Positions 23,127 through 31,057 of a DNA stretch of 38,550 nucleotides are shown one piece after another. Origin of the DNA: a virus. Below the pieces are notes generated by a model. It did not search any database, was not told the origin of the DNA, and saw only the letters and a program-made list of their open reading frames with translations. The stretch covers positions 1 to 38,550 of the IMG/VR virus record IMGVR_UViG_3300042402_001956, one strand, 5' to 3'. The position numbers were made by a program, and so were the translations under genes. Each line of letters begins with the position of its first letter. Position 1 is the stretch's first letter.

Positions 23127-23989
23127 TGCCAGCCGTAATTGCTAATTATTCATTCTCATTCAACAACCAGGTCTTTGGCGGAACTGGATCGCCTTATCAA
23201 ATCTTGAGCGTTGATGGGTTGGAAGGGCTGCCTGGCATCCGATCCCAAGATGACAACCGTGGCTACGCAGACGGTATGTTCTCGGGCCGTGATTTCTTAG
23301 GCGGCCGATACATTACAATGCTGGTTCAGATCTTGGGAAACAGCCAGGGATCGGCTCAAGCCAACTTCAACACCCTACAGTTGGCCCTTTTACCCCAGGC
23401 AAGCGGCACTACGCCCCTTTACTTTATCCTGTCCAATGCAGCAGGGGAGCAGGTCATAAACGCCCGCGTACGCGGCTTGAGTGCCTCCGTAGACCCCAAT
23501 TACACCTACGGCTACATCGTGGCCCAGGTCAGTTTCTTTTGCCCCGATCCACGGTATTACGACTCCAATATTCAGACCGCGACTCTAAATTACACTCCGC
23601 CAGGCGGCCGCACTTATAACCGCGTTTATAACCTGGTTTATGGCGGCGGCTCGGTCTTGATCACAACCAACATCGAGAACAACGGCTGGACTGAAACTTA
23701 CCCAACGATCGTGTTAAACGGACCGATCATCAACCCGATCCTTGGTAACCAAACCGAGAACCTGGCTTTGAACTTTACTTGCTCTTTAACCAACACGGAC
23801 TTCTTGACCGTAGATTTATACAATAAACTAATCACTTTGAACGGAAACCCCGCTCGAAACTTGCTGGCTTCGGGTCAATGGTTCTCTGCGCAACCAGGTA
23901 CTAACTTGTTCTACCTAACAGGCAACGCAGGTAGTACAGTAGTGGGTGTGACAGGTGCAACTGTGACTTGGCAATCGGCTTACATTTAG
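23126..23989 (+). CDS. Distal tail protein (Dit-like)
   Basis: The 287-residue beta protein starts in a TAATG overlap with tape measure. This position and length fit the distal tail protein that caps the tube and begins the baseplate. Features include DGLEGLPGIRSQDDNRG near residue 35, GGRYITMLVQILG, and VAQVSFFCPDPRYYDS near 135. The last is typical of Sipho_tail N-terminal domains. The C-terminal part is a second beta domain. It probably anchors the fibres encoded downstream. Confidence 0.8.
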   Translation: MPAVIANYSFSFNNQVFGGTGSPYQILSVDGLEGLPGIRSQDDNRGYADGMFSGRDFLGGRYITMLVQILGNSQGSAQANFNTLQLALLPQASGTTPLYFILSNAAGEQVINARVRGLSASVDPNYTYGYIVAQVSFFCPDPRYYDSNIQTATLNYTPPGGRTYNRVYNLVYGGGSVLITTNIENNGWTETYPTIVLNGPIINPILGNQTENLALNFTCSLTNTDFLTVDLYNKLITLNGNPARNLLASGQWFSAQPGTNLFYLTGNAGSTVVGVTGATVTWQSAYI

Positions 23990-23997
23990 GAGAATAA

Positions 23998-25011
23998 ATG
24001 ACAGTTAGAACCCCGCCCAGTTGGTTGCAGAACGGATCGCACCCTGCTGAAAACGATCGCCTTACAACCCAGGCGCTGTGGGCTACCACAGGTATCATCA
24101 ACAGCGCATCTTTACTCGTTACGCAAAACACTCCTGCGGGTCTTTCTGTTGTTGTTGCATCAGGTTGGGCGGCAATTGTGGGAACCACGCAAGCCAACAT
24201 GGGAACTTATGTAACTTACAACGATGCAAGCGTTGTTCTTTCTTTGAACACAGCCGATCCAACCAACCCACGCATTGACCTTATTTGCGCAACTGTAAAT
24301 GACGCTTATTACACAGGATCGCTAAACAATGTGGTGATCCAGGCAATTGCGGGAACTCCTGCGGGATCGCCTGTGGCTCCAAGCCTTCCAGCCAACTCCA
24401 TTACCTTAGCCACCGTTGCCGTAGGCGCGGGCGCAACTGCGATCACAAACGCCAACATCACAGACACACGCGTTTTGGTTACAACCAACATCCCTGAGTC
24501 GGGCGACATCAGCGCCGTCAACGCTGGCACAGGTCTTTCAGGCGGCGGATCAAGCGGCTCTGTGACTTTGGCTATTGACACAGCCGTGACTGCCGATCTT
24601 ACAACGGCACAAACTTTGACTAATAAAACTTTAACAAGCCCAACTATCAACGGCGCTACAATCGCAACTTCTACTCTCACTAGTCCAAAGATCAACCTAG
24701 GCATTAACGCGCAAACAGGGACCACCTACACCACGGTTCTAGATGATAACGGCAAACTTGTAACGCAAACTAACGCCAGCGCAATAGCAACAACCATTCC
24801 TTTGAACTCAAGTGTGGCTTATCCAATCGGCGCTCAAATAAACATCGCGCAAATGGGTGCGGGCCAAGTGACAATTTCAGGGGCAAGTGGTGTAACCATC
24901 GCTTCAACAGGCGCAACCGCAACTGCACCTAAGTTGAGAGCGCAATATTCAACAGCCACGGCGGTTCAAACCTCAACTGACACATGGTTAGTTATGGGTG
25001 ACATTTCATGA
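23998..25011 (+). CDS. Tail fibre/baseplate protein with repeat C-terminal module
   Basis: This 337-residue protein has an N-terminal baseplate-like domain (NGSHPAENDRLTTQALWAT, DPTNPRIDLICATVND). The C-terminal half starts near residue 178 with NAGTGLSGGGSSGSVTLAID and runs to the end. That half is duplicated, with clear similarity, in the gene at 25262 (TADLTTAQTLTNKT and PKLRAQYS match PKLRARYS). AGGAG precedes the start. It is likely part of a host-binding tip complex. Confidence 0.75.
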   Translation: MTVRTPPSWLQNGSHPAENDRLTTQALWATTGIINSASLLVTQNTPAGLSVVVASGWAAIVGTTQANMGTYVTYNDASVVLSLNTADPTNPRIDLICATVNDAYYTGSLNNVVIQAIAGTPAGSPVAPSLPANSITLATVAVGAGATAITNANITDTRVLVTTNIPESGDISAVNAGTGLSGGGSSGSVTLAIDTAVTADLTTAQTLTNKTLTSPTINGATIATSTLTSPKINLGINAQTGTTYTTVLDDNGKLVTQTNASAIATTIPLNSSVAYPIGAQINIAQMGAGQVTISGASGVTIASTGATATAPKLRAQYSTATAVQTSTDTWLVMGDIS

Positions 25012-25262
25012 GCCGCTTAGCCTTAACGCCTACCAATGTTCCTGTATCGCCCACAGACATTTCAACGCCAACTCTTAGGGCTGGCGATCTTTACTACAAC
25101 ACAACCGAAGGCTTGAAGGTTTACACAGGATCAGCGTGGTCTGCCATGGGTGTTCCGCCGTTGACTGAAGTAGATGCGGGTGTGTTTGATAGCATTGCCC
25201 CATACAATGGTGGCGATCCGACTACAACTTCGACACAAACAGTTAACGGAGGTACTCCCTGA
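25008..25262 (+). CDS. Small fibre-tip protein (84 aa)
   Basis: The 84-residue product includes LRAGDLYYNTTEGLKVYTGS followed by AW, a fibre motif shared with the genes at 7880, 25262 and 28950. It is coupled to both neighbours, by ATGA at the start and TGATG at the end. It probably sits between two larger fibre proteins and links them. The assignment rests on context and the shared motif. Confidence 0.65.
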   Translation: MSRLALTPTNVPVSPTDISTPTLRAGDLYYNTTEGLKVYTGSAWSAMGVPPLTEVDAGVFDSIAPYNGGDPTTTSTQTVNGGTP

Positions 25263-25966
25263 TGGCAGTTGTAACACAAATCCAAGTACGCAGGGGAACT
25301 GCCTCTCAATGGACTTCAACTAATCCAACGCTTGCTGCTGGCGAGTGGGGTTTTGAGACTGACACGCTTAAAGTAAAGATTGGTAACGGATCAACAGCCT
25401 GGAACTCTTTAGCCTATCAAGGTGCGGGTGATATTGAAGGCGTAACTGCTGGCACAGGTCTTAGCGGCGGTGGAACTTCAGGAACTGTCACCGTTTCAAT
25501 TGACACATCGGTCACGGCCGATCTGACAACTGCACAAACCCTCACTAATAAAACTATTGATGCTGCAAGTAATACTTTAACTGGTGTAGTCACTCTTACT
25601 GGAACGCAAACGCTAACCAATAAAACTTTAACTGATCCAAAAATTAATTTAGCCTTTGATGCTGAAACTGCGTCTTATACTGCTGTTCTTGCTAACAATG
25701 GTCAAGTTGTTACCATGGACAATGCCTCGGCTAACACATTTTCTATTCCAACCAACGCGTCTGTTGCCTTCCCAATTGGCACGCAAATAAATGTTTTACA
25801 AATCGGTGCAGGGCAAACAACAATTCAGGCTGTAACGAGTGGTACCACAACGATCCAATCAACTGGCGCAACTGCCGCCGCGCCAAAACTTCGAGCGCGT
25901 TACAGTGCAGCCACTTGCATTAAAGCAGGAACTGATCTGTGGTATGTAATAGGAGATATTGCCTAA
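25262..25966 (+). CDS. Tail fibre protein with Mtd-like N-terminus
   Basis: The first 50 residues (TQIQVRRGTASQWTSTNPTL, AAGEWGFETDTLKVKIGNGS) match the N-terminal domain of phage major tropism determinant-like fibres. The remainder is the same module as the end of the gene at 23998. It includes TAGTGLSGGGTSGTVTVSID and a TLTNKT element present twice rather than once. It ends AGTDLWYVIGDIA. The stop overlaps the next gene as TAATG. Confidence 0.78.
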   Translation: MAVVTQIQVRRGTASQWTSTNPTLAAGEWGFETDTLKVKIGNGSTAWNSLAYQGAGDIEGVTAGTGLSGGGTSGTVTVSIDTSVTADLTTAQTLTNKTIDAASNTLTGVVTLTGTQTLTNKTLTDPKINLAFDAETASYTAVLANNGQVVTMDNASANTFSIPTNASVAFPIGTQINVLQIGAGQTTIQAVTSGTTTIQSTGATAAAPKLRARYSAATCIKAGTDLWYVIGDIA

Positions 25967-26532
25967 TGCCTATTCTTGGAACTATTGCTTCTTCATTACG
26001 CGGTGCTGCTGGCGGTGCTTATGAGTCTATTGCTACAATATTACCAACAGGCAGTACTTATGGACTTTCTTTTACTTCTATTCCTAGCACTTATGAGCAT
26101 TTACAAGTACGCGCCTTCTTCCGCGAAACAAGTGGCACTACGGGAAATAGTGAGTGGTATCTAAGATTCAACGGAAACACAACAGGTGCTAACTACTGGA
26201 AGTATCGTTGGTACGCAAACGGAACTAGTTATACAGGTTCAGCAGGAGCAGTAAGTAGCGAAGGTATTTGGGGAACTCCTAGTGTGAGAAATGGAGCAAC
26301 AGATAAGTGGGGTTGTTTCATTATAGATATTCACGATTACGCTGGCAGCACAAATAAATCTGCTCGTGTGTTTGGCATGGGTTGGAACGATACAAATACT
26401 ATAAGTTTAGGTAATGCCGCAGGGCCATTTACTAGCACAAGCGCAATATCAAGTATTGAAATAGGCGGAAATCAAGGCAATTTCGCATCAGGTTCTGTTT
26501 TTGCCTTGTATGGAATAAAAGGAAGTGCGTAA
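25966..26532 (+). CDS. Receptor-binding-like protein, paralogue 1 of 3
   Basis: This 188-residue beta protein has two signatures shared with the next two genes. Near the start is a pattern of FTSIPSTYEHLQVR type. At the end is SAISSIEI followed by FALYGIKG. It starts in a TAATG overlap; a longer in-frame start at 25939 is less likely. The sequence is visibly AT-richer than the tail genes before it. A jelly-roll-like adhesin at the fibre tip is a reasonable inference. Confidence 0.68.
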   Translation: MPILGTIASSLRGAAGGAYESIATILPTGSTYGLSFTSIPSTYEHLQVRAFFRETSGTTGNSEWYLRFNGNTTGANYWKYRWYANGTSYTGSAGAVSSEGIWGTPSVRNGATDKWGCFIIDIHDYAGSTNKSARVFGMGWNDTNTISLGNAAGPFTSTSAISSIEIGGNQGNFASGSVFALYGIKGSA

Positions 26533-27032
26533 TGACCGCTACCTATAATGTGATTAGCACTCAAACAGTTTCAGGCACTCCTACTACTGTTGTGTTCAAT
26601 AGCATACCTGCGACCTTTACAGATTTAGTAATAGTCGGAACTGCGCGGTACAATACAACAGGTGATGACGCTGGACTTCAATTTAATAGTGATACTAATA
26701 ATAATTATAGTTGGCAACAGTTAGCAGTAGGCGGTACTGCTCCAGTAGCCAACAATGTCTCAGTAACTAACTACGCTCGTGTTATAAATAATATGGACAA
26801 TGACCGAGATTGCGGATTTGAAATTAACATTATTAACTATGCAAATACTTCTTTTATGAAACCTGTCATTTCTAGGTGGGGTAGCCGACAAGGTGGCAAT
26901 ATGTATTGGGGTTCTTTTGGTGGTTCTTGGTCTTCAACTTCGGCTATAAACTCTATTACTATTATGAAGCCTAATGGGGGTAACTGGGCAAGCGACTCAG
27001 TATTTACTCTCATAGGAATAACAAAGGAGTAA
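26532..27032 (+). CDS. Receptor-binding-like protein, paralogue 2 of 3
   Basis: A 166-residue relative of its neighbours. FNSIPATFTDLVIVG corresponds to the first shared motif, and SAINSITIMKPNGGNW with VFTLIGITK to the second. Between them the sequence is divergent and Asn-rich. Hand counts of two 60-base lines in this gene give about 39% GC, against 53% for one line of terL. It starts by TAATG overlap with paralogue 1. Tandem divergent copies suggest alternative receptor specificities. Confidence 0.66.
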   Translation: MTATYNVISTQTVSGTPTTVVFNSIPATFTDLVIVGTARYNTTGDDAGLQFNSDTNNNYSWQQLAVGGTAPVANNVSVTNYARVINNMDNDRDCGFEINIINYANTSFMKPVISRWGSRQGGNMYWGSFGGSWSSTSAINSITIMKPNGGNWASDSVFTLIGITKE

Positions 27033-27034
27033 TA

Positions 27035-27571
27035 ATGGCACTCAGTTACGATTTTATTGCTAGTTATACCGCGCCTAGTAATCAAAACTATATTACCTTT
27101 AATAACATTCCTTCTACTTATACGCACTTATACCTAAAGGGAAATCAACGCTCTACTCGTAATGGTGGAGATGACGGCTCAACACAGTATTTCTATAATA
27201 ATAGTCAATCGGCTAACTATAATTACGCTTCCGTATTCCAATATAACGCTTCAGGGTTACAGGCAGGTAACGCAGTAAATCAAACCTACAACAACATAGA
27301 AGGTATTCCACAGGTAGCAGGTTCGGGTTCTGATTTTTATGGTGGTTTTGAACTATTTATTCCAAACTATGTAACAGGATCGCGTTATCACCCCTCTCTT
27401 GCTTTTGGTATAAATACACGGCAAGCGAGCCCTGGTGGTATTTACGCAGAAGGCGCAGGGCAACGATATGTAACTGATGCTATTACTCGAATTGATTTGA
27501 TGACCGATGTGGCAGGTGCTCAGTTTGTTACAGGTAGTAGTTACTACTTGTATGGAATCAAAAACGCATAG
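27035..27571 (+). CDS. Receptor-binding-like protein, paralogue 3 of 3
   Basis: The third member (178 residues) has FNNIPSTYTHLYLKG near the start. The end is DAITRIDLM followed by YYLYGIKNA. AAGGAG precedes the ATG at 27035 by two to three bases more than usual spacing. The middle is rich in Asn, Tyr and Ser. AT content is again high. The set of three ends here, and the next gene returns to normal composition. Confidence 0.66.
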   Translation: MALSYDFIASYTAPSNQNYITFNNIPSTYTHLYLKGNQRSTRNGGDDGSTQYFYNNSQSANYNYASVFQYNASGLQAGNAVNQTYNNIEGIPQVAGSGSDFYGGFELFIPNYVTGSRYHPSLAFGINTRQASPGGIYAEGAGQRYVTDAITRIDLMTDVAGAQFVTGSSYYLYGIKNA

Positions 27572-27580
27572 GAGAAAAAA

Positions 27581-27820
27581 ATGACCGAAGAAACCCTGAC
27601 CAAAGTCGTAGTGGATTGCTCTACAAACACCTCAGAGGTGATACCTCTTACTGAGGAAGAAGTAGCGGAATATCACGCTAGAGTCCAAGCCGCGCTTGAA
27701 AGAGAGGCGCAAAAAGAAGCGGAAGCAGCACATATCCTTGAACTCAAGGATTCCGCTAGAGCAAAACTTATCAACGGCGAACCGCTAACAGAAGAAGAAG
27801 CGGCAGTAATCGTTCTTTAA
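27581..27820 (+). CDS. Small helical protein after fibres (79 aa)
   Basis: A 79-residue acidic protein with a long Ala/Glu/Lys helix (ALEREAQKEAEAAHILELKD). It ends in KLINGEPLTEEEAAVIVL, an ending widespread among small phage tail-region proteins. AGGAG precedes the ATG. Placement after receptor-binding genes suggests a fibre chaperone or a structural linker; the sequence does not decide this. Confidence 0.68.
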   Translation: MTEETLTKVVVDCSTNTSEVIPLTEEEVAEYHARVQAALEREAQKEAEAAHILELKDSARAKLINGEPLTEEEAAVIVL

Positions 27821-27837
27821 TCTAGGAAGGTCGGCAA

Positions 27838-28950
27838 ATGACTACTACCTATCGGTATCTCTTTGTAGATCTACCTACTAACACGATCATTGCTGAGTTA
27901 CCCCTTACTGGGGTTGGCTTTACGCAGCAGTTAAACCAGGCTGGAACCTTCTCGGGTCACCTTTTGCTTTCAGGCTTAAACGCCGCCGCCTTTAACATCG
28001 ATGCCTCAACGATCCCAGGCAAGTGCGGTATCTATGTCGATCGCAACGGCATTTTGGTTTGGGGTGGGGTTATTTGGGGTCGCACTTACAACAGCAGCGA
28101 TCAGACCTTGAGTTTCACGGCCCGCGAGTGGATCTCCTACTTTGAACGCCGCCGTATCACAACAACCACAGACTTCAATAACATCGACCAGTTGGTGATC
28201 GCAAAAACCCTGATTGAGGATGCGCAAAACGAACCCTACGGCGACATTGGAATTCTTTACAACACCGCAGGGCAAACCACCTCAGGCGTTTTGGTTGATC
28301 GAGTCTACTACGACTATGAACTCAAGACGGTGTTCAACGCCATCCAGGATTTATCGCGTCAGGATGATGGCTTTGATTTTGACATCGACATCGAATATGA
28401 CGGCGTGACTGGGCTTCCAACTAAGGCCTTCAACACTTACTTTCCCCGAAGCGGAACTCCCTATGATCCAACCGATCCCGAGGCTGTTGTCTTTCAGTTC
28501 CCTGCGGGCAATGTGGTCGAGTACGAATACCCCGAGGATGGCTCAATCGCGGCCAATACCATCTACGCTTTAGGCGCAGGTTCCAATGAAGGTAAGTTAG
28601 TCTCAACTGCCGAAAACACCTCATTCCTTCTTGATGGCTGGCCTTTACTTGAGGATCAAGCCAACTACTCCGACATCACCGATCAAACGGTGCTAGATGA
28701 GTTGGCCACAGCCCAAGTGGTCGCCGTGTCTTATCCTCCAACAACCATCAAAATGGTCGTGCCGCCTTATGTAATTCCCGAGTATGGAACCTACGAAGTG
28801 GGCGATGATGCACGCGTTCTGATCCAGGACAACCGTTTCCCTGAAGGCTTGGATGAGATTTATCGCATCGTGGGTGTGTCGGTGCAGCCTGGTGAGGATG
28901 GACCTGAACGCGCTACGCTTACTTTGACCCAGGGTTCAGGAGAAGCGTAA
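27838..28950 (+). CDS. Minor tail protein, ReqiPepy6 Gp37-like hub
   Basis: This 370-residue protein has a tail-hub N-terminus (LTGVGFTQQLNQAGTFSGHL, ILVWGGVIWGRTY) and a central LSFTAREWISYFERRRI. The end is a beta domain (YEVGDDARVLIQDN, RIVGVSVQPGEDGPERATLT). This arrangement is typical of the Gp37-like baseplate hub found in actinophages. It carries no obvious protease active site. It stands after the fibres rather than directly after Dit, so the fibre cassette seems inserted between Dit and hub. Confidence 0.8.
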   Translation: MTTTYRYLFVDLPTNTIIAELPLTGVGFTQQLNQAGTFSGHLLLSGLNAAAFNIDASTIPGKCGIYVDRNGILVWGGVIWGRTYNSSDQTLSFTAREWISYFERRRITTTTDFNNIDQLVIAKTLIEDAQNEPYGDIGILYNTAGQTTSGVLVDRVYYDYELKTVFNAIQDLSRQDDGFDFDIDIEYDGVTGLPTKAFNTYFPRSGTPYDPTDPEAVVFQFPAGNVVEYEYPEDGSIAANTIYALGAGSNEGKLVSTAENTSFLLDGWPLLEDQANYSDITDQTVLDELATAQVVAVSYPPTTIKMVVPPYVIPEYGTYEVGDDARVLIQDNRFPEGLDEIYRIVGVSVQPGEDGPERATLTLTQGSGEA

Positions 28951-29570
28951 TGGCCTACATCAACCAACCGCCAGCCTTGCAGACTATGTTTGCCGATCTT
29001 GACAGCCGCTTGCGCAAGTTGGAAACTGCGGTGCGCTTCACAGCCCCTGATGTTTCAACTGAGCCAACCTATCCACGCGTGGGCGACATCATCTTTGATA
29101 ACTCAGATGATCTGATGAAATATTGGAACGGCACAGCCTGGGTTGAGTTCGCCGATAACAACCTCGGCACATCTATTATTGTTACTACGAATGCAACGCT
29201 GAAAACGGTCAACAATAACATCGCATTCACGGGCCAGCCTTTGACCATTGAGTCCCAACGCATCGGCAAGATGATCACGGCCTACGCGGAGATTATTGGC
29301 ACAACAATTACAAACTGGGGAACAGGACAGATTTACTTCGAGTTGCCAGTGGGCTTTCCAACCTTTGCACACCAGGTTATTGCTGGCGGCGCGATCATTG
29401 ATGGCGGAACTACTTACACAATATTTGGTGTGATTGCACAGGGTGATAACAAAATGTATCTGTGGCATCCAACTTCCAACGGTGGCTCAGACACCGTCAC
29501 CCATAACAAGCCAGCCGTTCTAGATGCAACCTCGACCATTGTTATAAATGGCGTTGCTTTAGTCGCATAA
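28950..29570 (+). CDS. Minor tail/fibre protein
   Basis: The 206-residue product begins with a short coiled coil (ADLDSRLRKLETAV) that could trimerise. VGDIIFDNSDDLMKYWNGTA followed by W is the fibre motif also seen at 7880 and 25008. A beta domain completes it (SQRIGKMITAYAEIIGT, QGDNKMYLWHP). It overlaps the hub stop as TAATG. It is the last structural gene before the lysis cassette. Confidence 0.72.
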   Translation: MAYINQPPALQTMFADLDSRLRKLETAVRFTAPDVSTEPTYPRVGDIIFDNSDDLMKYWNGTAWVEFADNNLGTSIIVTTNATLKTVNNNIAFTGQPLTIESQRIGKMITAYAEIIGTTITNWGTGQIYFELPVGFPTFAHQVIAGGAIIDGGTTYTIFGVIAQGDNKMYLWHPTSNGGSDTVTHNKPAVLDATSTIVINGVALVA

Positions 29571-29586
29571 TTGTTATTATTACAAC
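29554..29586 (+). promoter_or_regulatory. Candidate promoter for lysis genes, leaderless start
   Basis: TATTAT (29575-29580) matches the -10 consensus at 5 of 6 bases, with TTGCTT (29554-29559) 15 nt upstream as a weak -35. Six bases after the -10 comes the ATG at 29587, so the transcript would begin at or next to the start codon. No Shine-Dalgarno is present there. Leaderless mRNAs are common in actinobacteria. Confidence 0.45.
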
Positions 29587-29805
29587 ATGACACCTAATGA
29601 ATGGCTTGGCATCGGAGTTGCCGTCAGCACCCTTTTGGGATCGCTGGCAATTGCGGTGCGCTTCTTAGTGAAGCACTACCTGTCCGAATTGAAACCAAAT
29701 GGCGGAGCAAGCCTTCGCGATGAGCAAACTAGGCAAGGCGCATCAATCAAACGGTTAGAGGATCGTATAGATGAGATTTATCGCTTGCTTATTAGTCGCC
29801 CTTAG
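29587..29805 (+). CDS. Membrane protein of lysis cassette (72 aa)
   Basis: An N-terminal transmembrane segment (WLGIGVAVSTLLGSLAIAV, about residues 6-28) is followed by a charged helical tail (ASIKRLEDRIDEIYRLLI), probably coiled coil. This single-pass shape is known among holin-like and spanin-like phage proteins. It lacks a Shine-Dalgarno and may be translated from a leaderless message. Its end overlaps the lipoprotein gene by 35 bp. A holin partner or i-spanin-like role is possible. Confidence 0.62.
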   Translation: MTPNEWLGIGVAVSTLLGSLAIAVRFLVKHYLSELKPNGGASLRDEQTRQGASIKRLEDRIDEIYRLLISRP

Positions 29806-29953
29806 TCTGACTGGTTGTGGGTATCAAGGCTGGACTAGGTATCCTTGCCAAGAATATGAAAACTGGCAAAAGGCTGAATGCAACCCACCTCAATGCGAAG
29901 CGATCGGTCAATGCACTAAGGACTTACTACCGAATGTGGAAACCGATGGCTAG
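29771..29953 (+). CDS. Small Cys-rich lipoprotein (60 aa)
   Basis: The start MRFIACLLVALSLTGC is a lipoprotein signal with lipobox LTGC. The mature peptide begins at Cys16 and holds four further Cys (YPCQEY, ECNPPQCEAIGQC). It overlaps the gene before it by 35 bp in another frame, and the next by 8 bp. The layout resembles nested Rz/Rz1 spanins, yet the host is inferred to have no classical outer membrane. It may act in lysis at the cell surface, or may block superinfection. Confidence 0.62.
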   Translation: MRFIACLLVALSLTGCGYQGWTRYPCQEYENWQKAECNPPQCEAIGQCTKDLLPNVETDG

Positions 29954-30230
29954 AAAAAGACTCACACCCGAGGAATTGCACGCTCGCCTGATCGTCACGA
30001 TTGGCATCCTGCTTGCTTTGGTATTTGCAGGATCGGTCTTTGCGATGCTTTATGCGTTGGTATTTGTGACGCAACCTATGGCCCAGGCTCCCAATGATGC
30101 TGCGTTTATAGATCTAGTCTCCACTCTTTGCGTGTTTCTAACTGGCACCCTTTCAGGCATCTTGAGTGCAAATGGGCTAAAATCTAAACCGAAGCCAAAG
30201 GAGGGCGAAATCGATGAGCCAACGCGATGA
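29946..30230 (+). CDS. Putative holin with two membrane segments (94 aa)
   Basis: The start at 29946 (MARKRLTPEELHARL) is chosen over an in-frame ATG at 29817 that lies in the lipoprotein gene. Two hydrophobic segments follow, about residues 15-40 (LIVTIGILLALVFAGSVFAM) and 55-77 (FIDLVSTLCVFLTGTLSGIL). The tail is Lys/Glu rich. Two spans, small size and a place just before the CHAP endolysin suggest a class II holin. Its stop overlaps the endolysin start by 17 bp. Confidence 0.62.
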   Translation: MARKRLTPEELHARLIVTIGILLALVFAGSVFAMLYALVFVTQPMAQAPNDAAFIDLVSTLCVFLTGTLSGILSANGLKSKPKPKEGEIDEPTR

Positions 30231-30729
30231 GTTTGTAGAAGTTGCGCTGAAGGAAGTCGGCACGATTGAAGGGCCAAAAGATAACGAAACCAAGTATGGC
30301 GCTTTTACAAAAGCCAACTTCTTACCTTGGTGCGGATCGTTTGTAATGTGGTGCGCAAACCAGGTAACGCTAAAGATCCCAAACTGCGTGTCTACGCAAG
30401 CAGGGGCCAAAGCGTTCTTGGATAAAGGCCAATGGCAAGCCGCAGAGGAAGCAACTCCGCTACCAGGCGACATTGTTTTCTTTGACTTTCCAGGAGATGG
30501 GATCGACCGTATTTCCCATGTGGGCATTGTTGTGAAAGACAACGGCAACGGCACGATTACTTGCGTGGAGGGAAATACCAGCCCTGATAAGAAAGGCGAC
30601 CAAAGAAACGGCGGCGAATGCTGCTTGAAGGTTCGCGCTTACAAGAAAAAGAACGGCAGTAAATTAGTCAAATCTAAGCCTGTAGCAGTTGTGGGCTTCG
30701 GTAAACCAAAGTTCAAGGAGACCAAATGA
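30214..30729 (+). CDS. CHAP-domain endolysin
   Basis: The 171 residues form a CHAP amidase/endopeptidase. Catalytic Cys lies in LPWCGSFVMWC near residue 40, His in DRISHVGIVV near 103, and the Glu/Asn site in TCVEGNTSP near 117. There is no signal peptide, so release needs a holin. A short basic C-terminal tail may help wall binding; no separate binding domain is visible. It is bracketed by holin candidates on both sides. GGAGG precedes the start. Confidence 0.88.
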   Translation: MSQRDEFVEVALKEVGTIEGPKDNETKYGAFTKANFLPWCGSFVMWCANQVTLKIPNCVSTQAGAKAFLDKGQWQAAEEATPLPGDIVFFDFPGDGIDRISHVGIVVKDNGNGTITCVEGNTSPDKKGDQRNGGECCLKVRAYKKKNGSKLVKSKPVAVVGFGKPKFKETK

Positions 30730-30968
30730 ACGCACAAATCAGAGCAGCACTTGAGTCATACGCACGATCCTTTGTGGTTGCGGCTATCGCCGTCTACTCC
30801 GCAGGGGAAACCGATCTGAAAGCCATCCTGATTGCAGGTCTAGCCGCAGTTGCTGGCCCAGCGATCCGCGCAATTAATCCCAAGGACCCAGCGTTCGGCT
30901 TTATTGCCAACGCAGTCGATGTTGAGATTAAGGCGCTTGCCAAGAAGTCTAAAAAGAAAACAAAGTAA
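30726..30968 (+). CDS. Putative holin (80 aa)
   Basis: Two moderately hydrophobic segments (SFVVAAIAVYSAG and AILIAGLAAVAGPAIRAI) are separated by a short acidic turn. NPKDPAFGF and a strongly basic tail (KKSKKKTK) follow. This resembles small holins encoded next to endolysins in marine and actinobacterial phages. It is coupled to the endolysin by ATGA and followed by a strong terminator. It and the 29946 gene are competing holin candidates. Confidence 0.65.
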   Translation: MNAQIRAALESYARSFVVAAIAVYSAGETDLKAILIAGLAAVAGPAIRAINPKDPAFGFIANAVDVEIKALAKKSKKKTK

Positions 30969-30980
30969 CCGCAGCGAATT

Positions 30981-31019
30981 GCACCCGACTTTCTCTCGAG
31001 GTCGGGTGCTTTCTCTTTC
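30981..31019 (+). terminator. Intrinsic terminator after lysis cassette
   Basis: GCACCCGAC (30981-30989) pairs perfectly with GTCGGGTGC (31001-31009) around an 11-nt loop. The T-rich tract TTTCTCTTTC follows. This is the clearest intrinsic terminator in the window and closes the structural-lysis transcription unit. Confidence 0.9.
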
Positions 31020-31057
31020 ATAACTGTTAAGGTACCCTTTAGGCTCGAGGAGGCATC

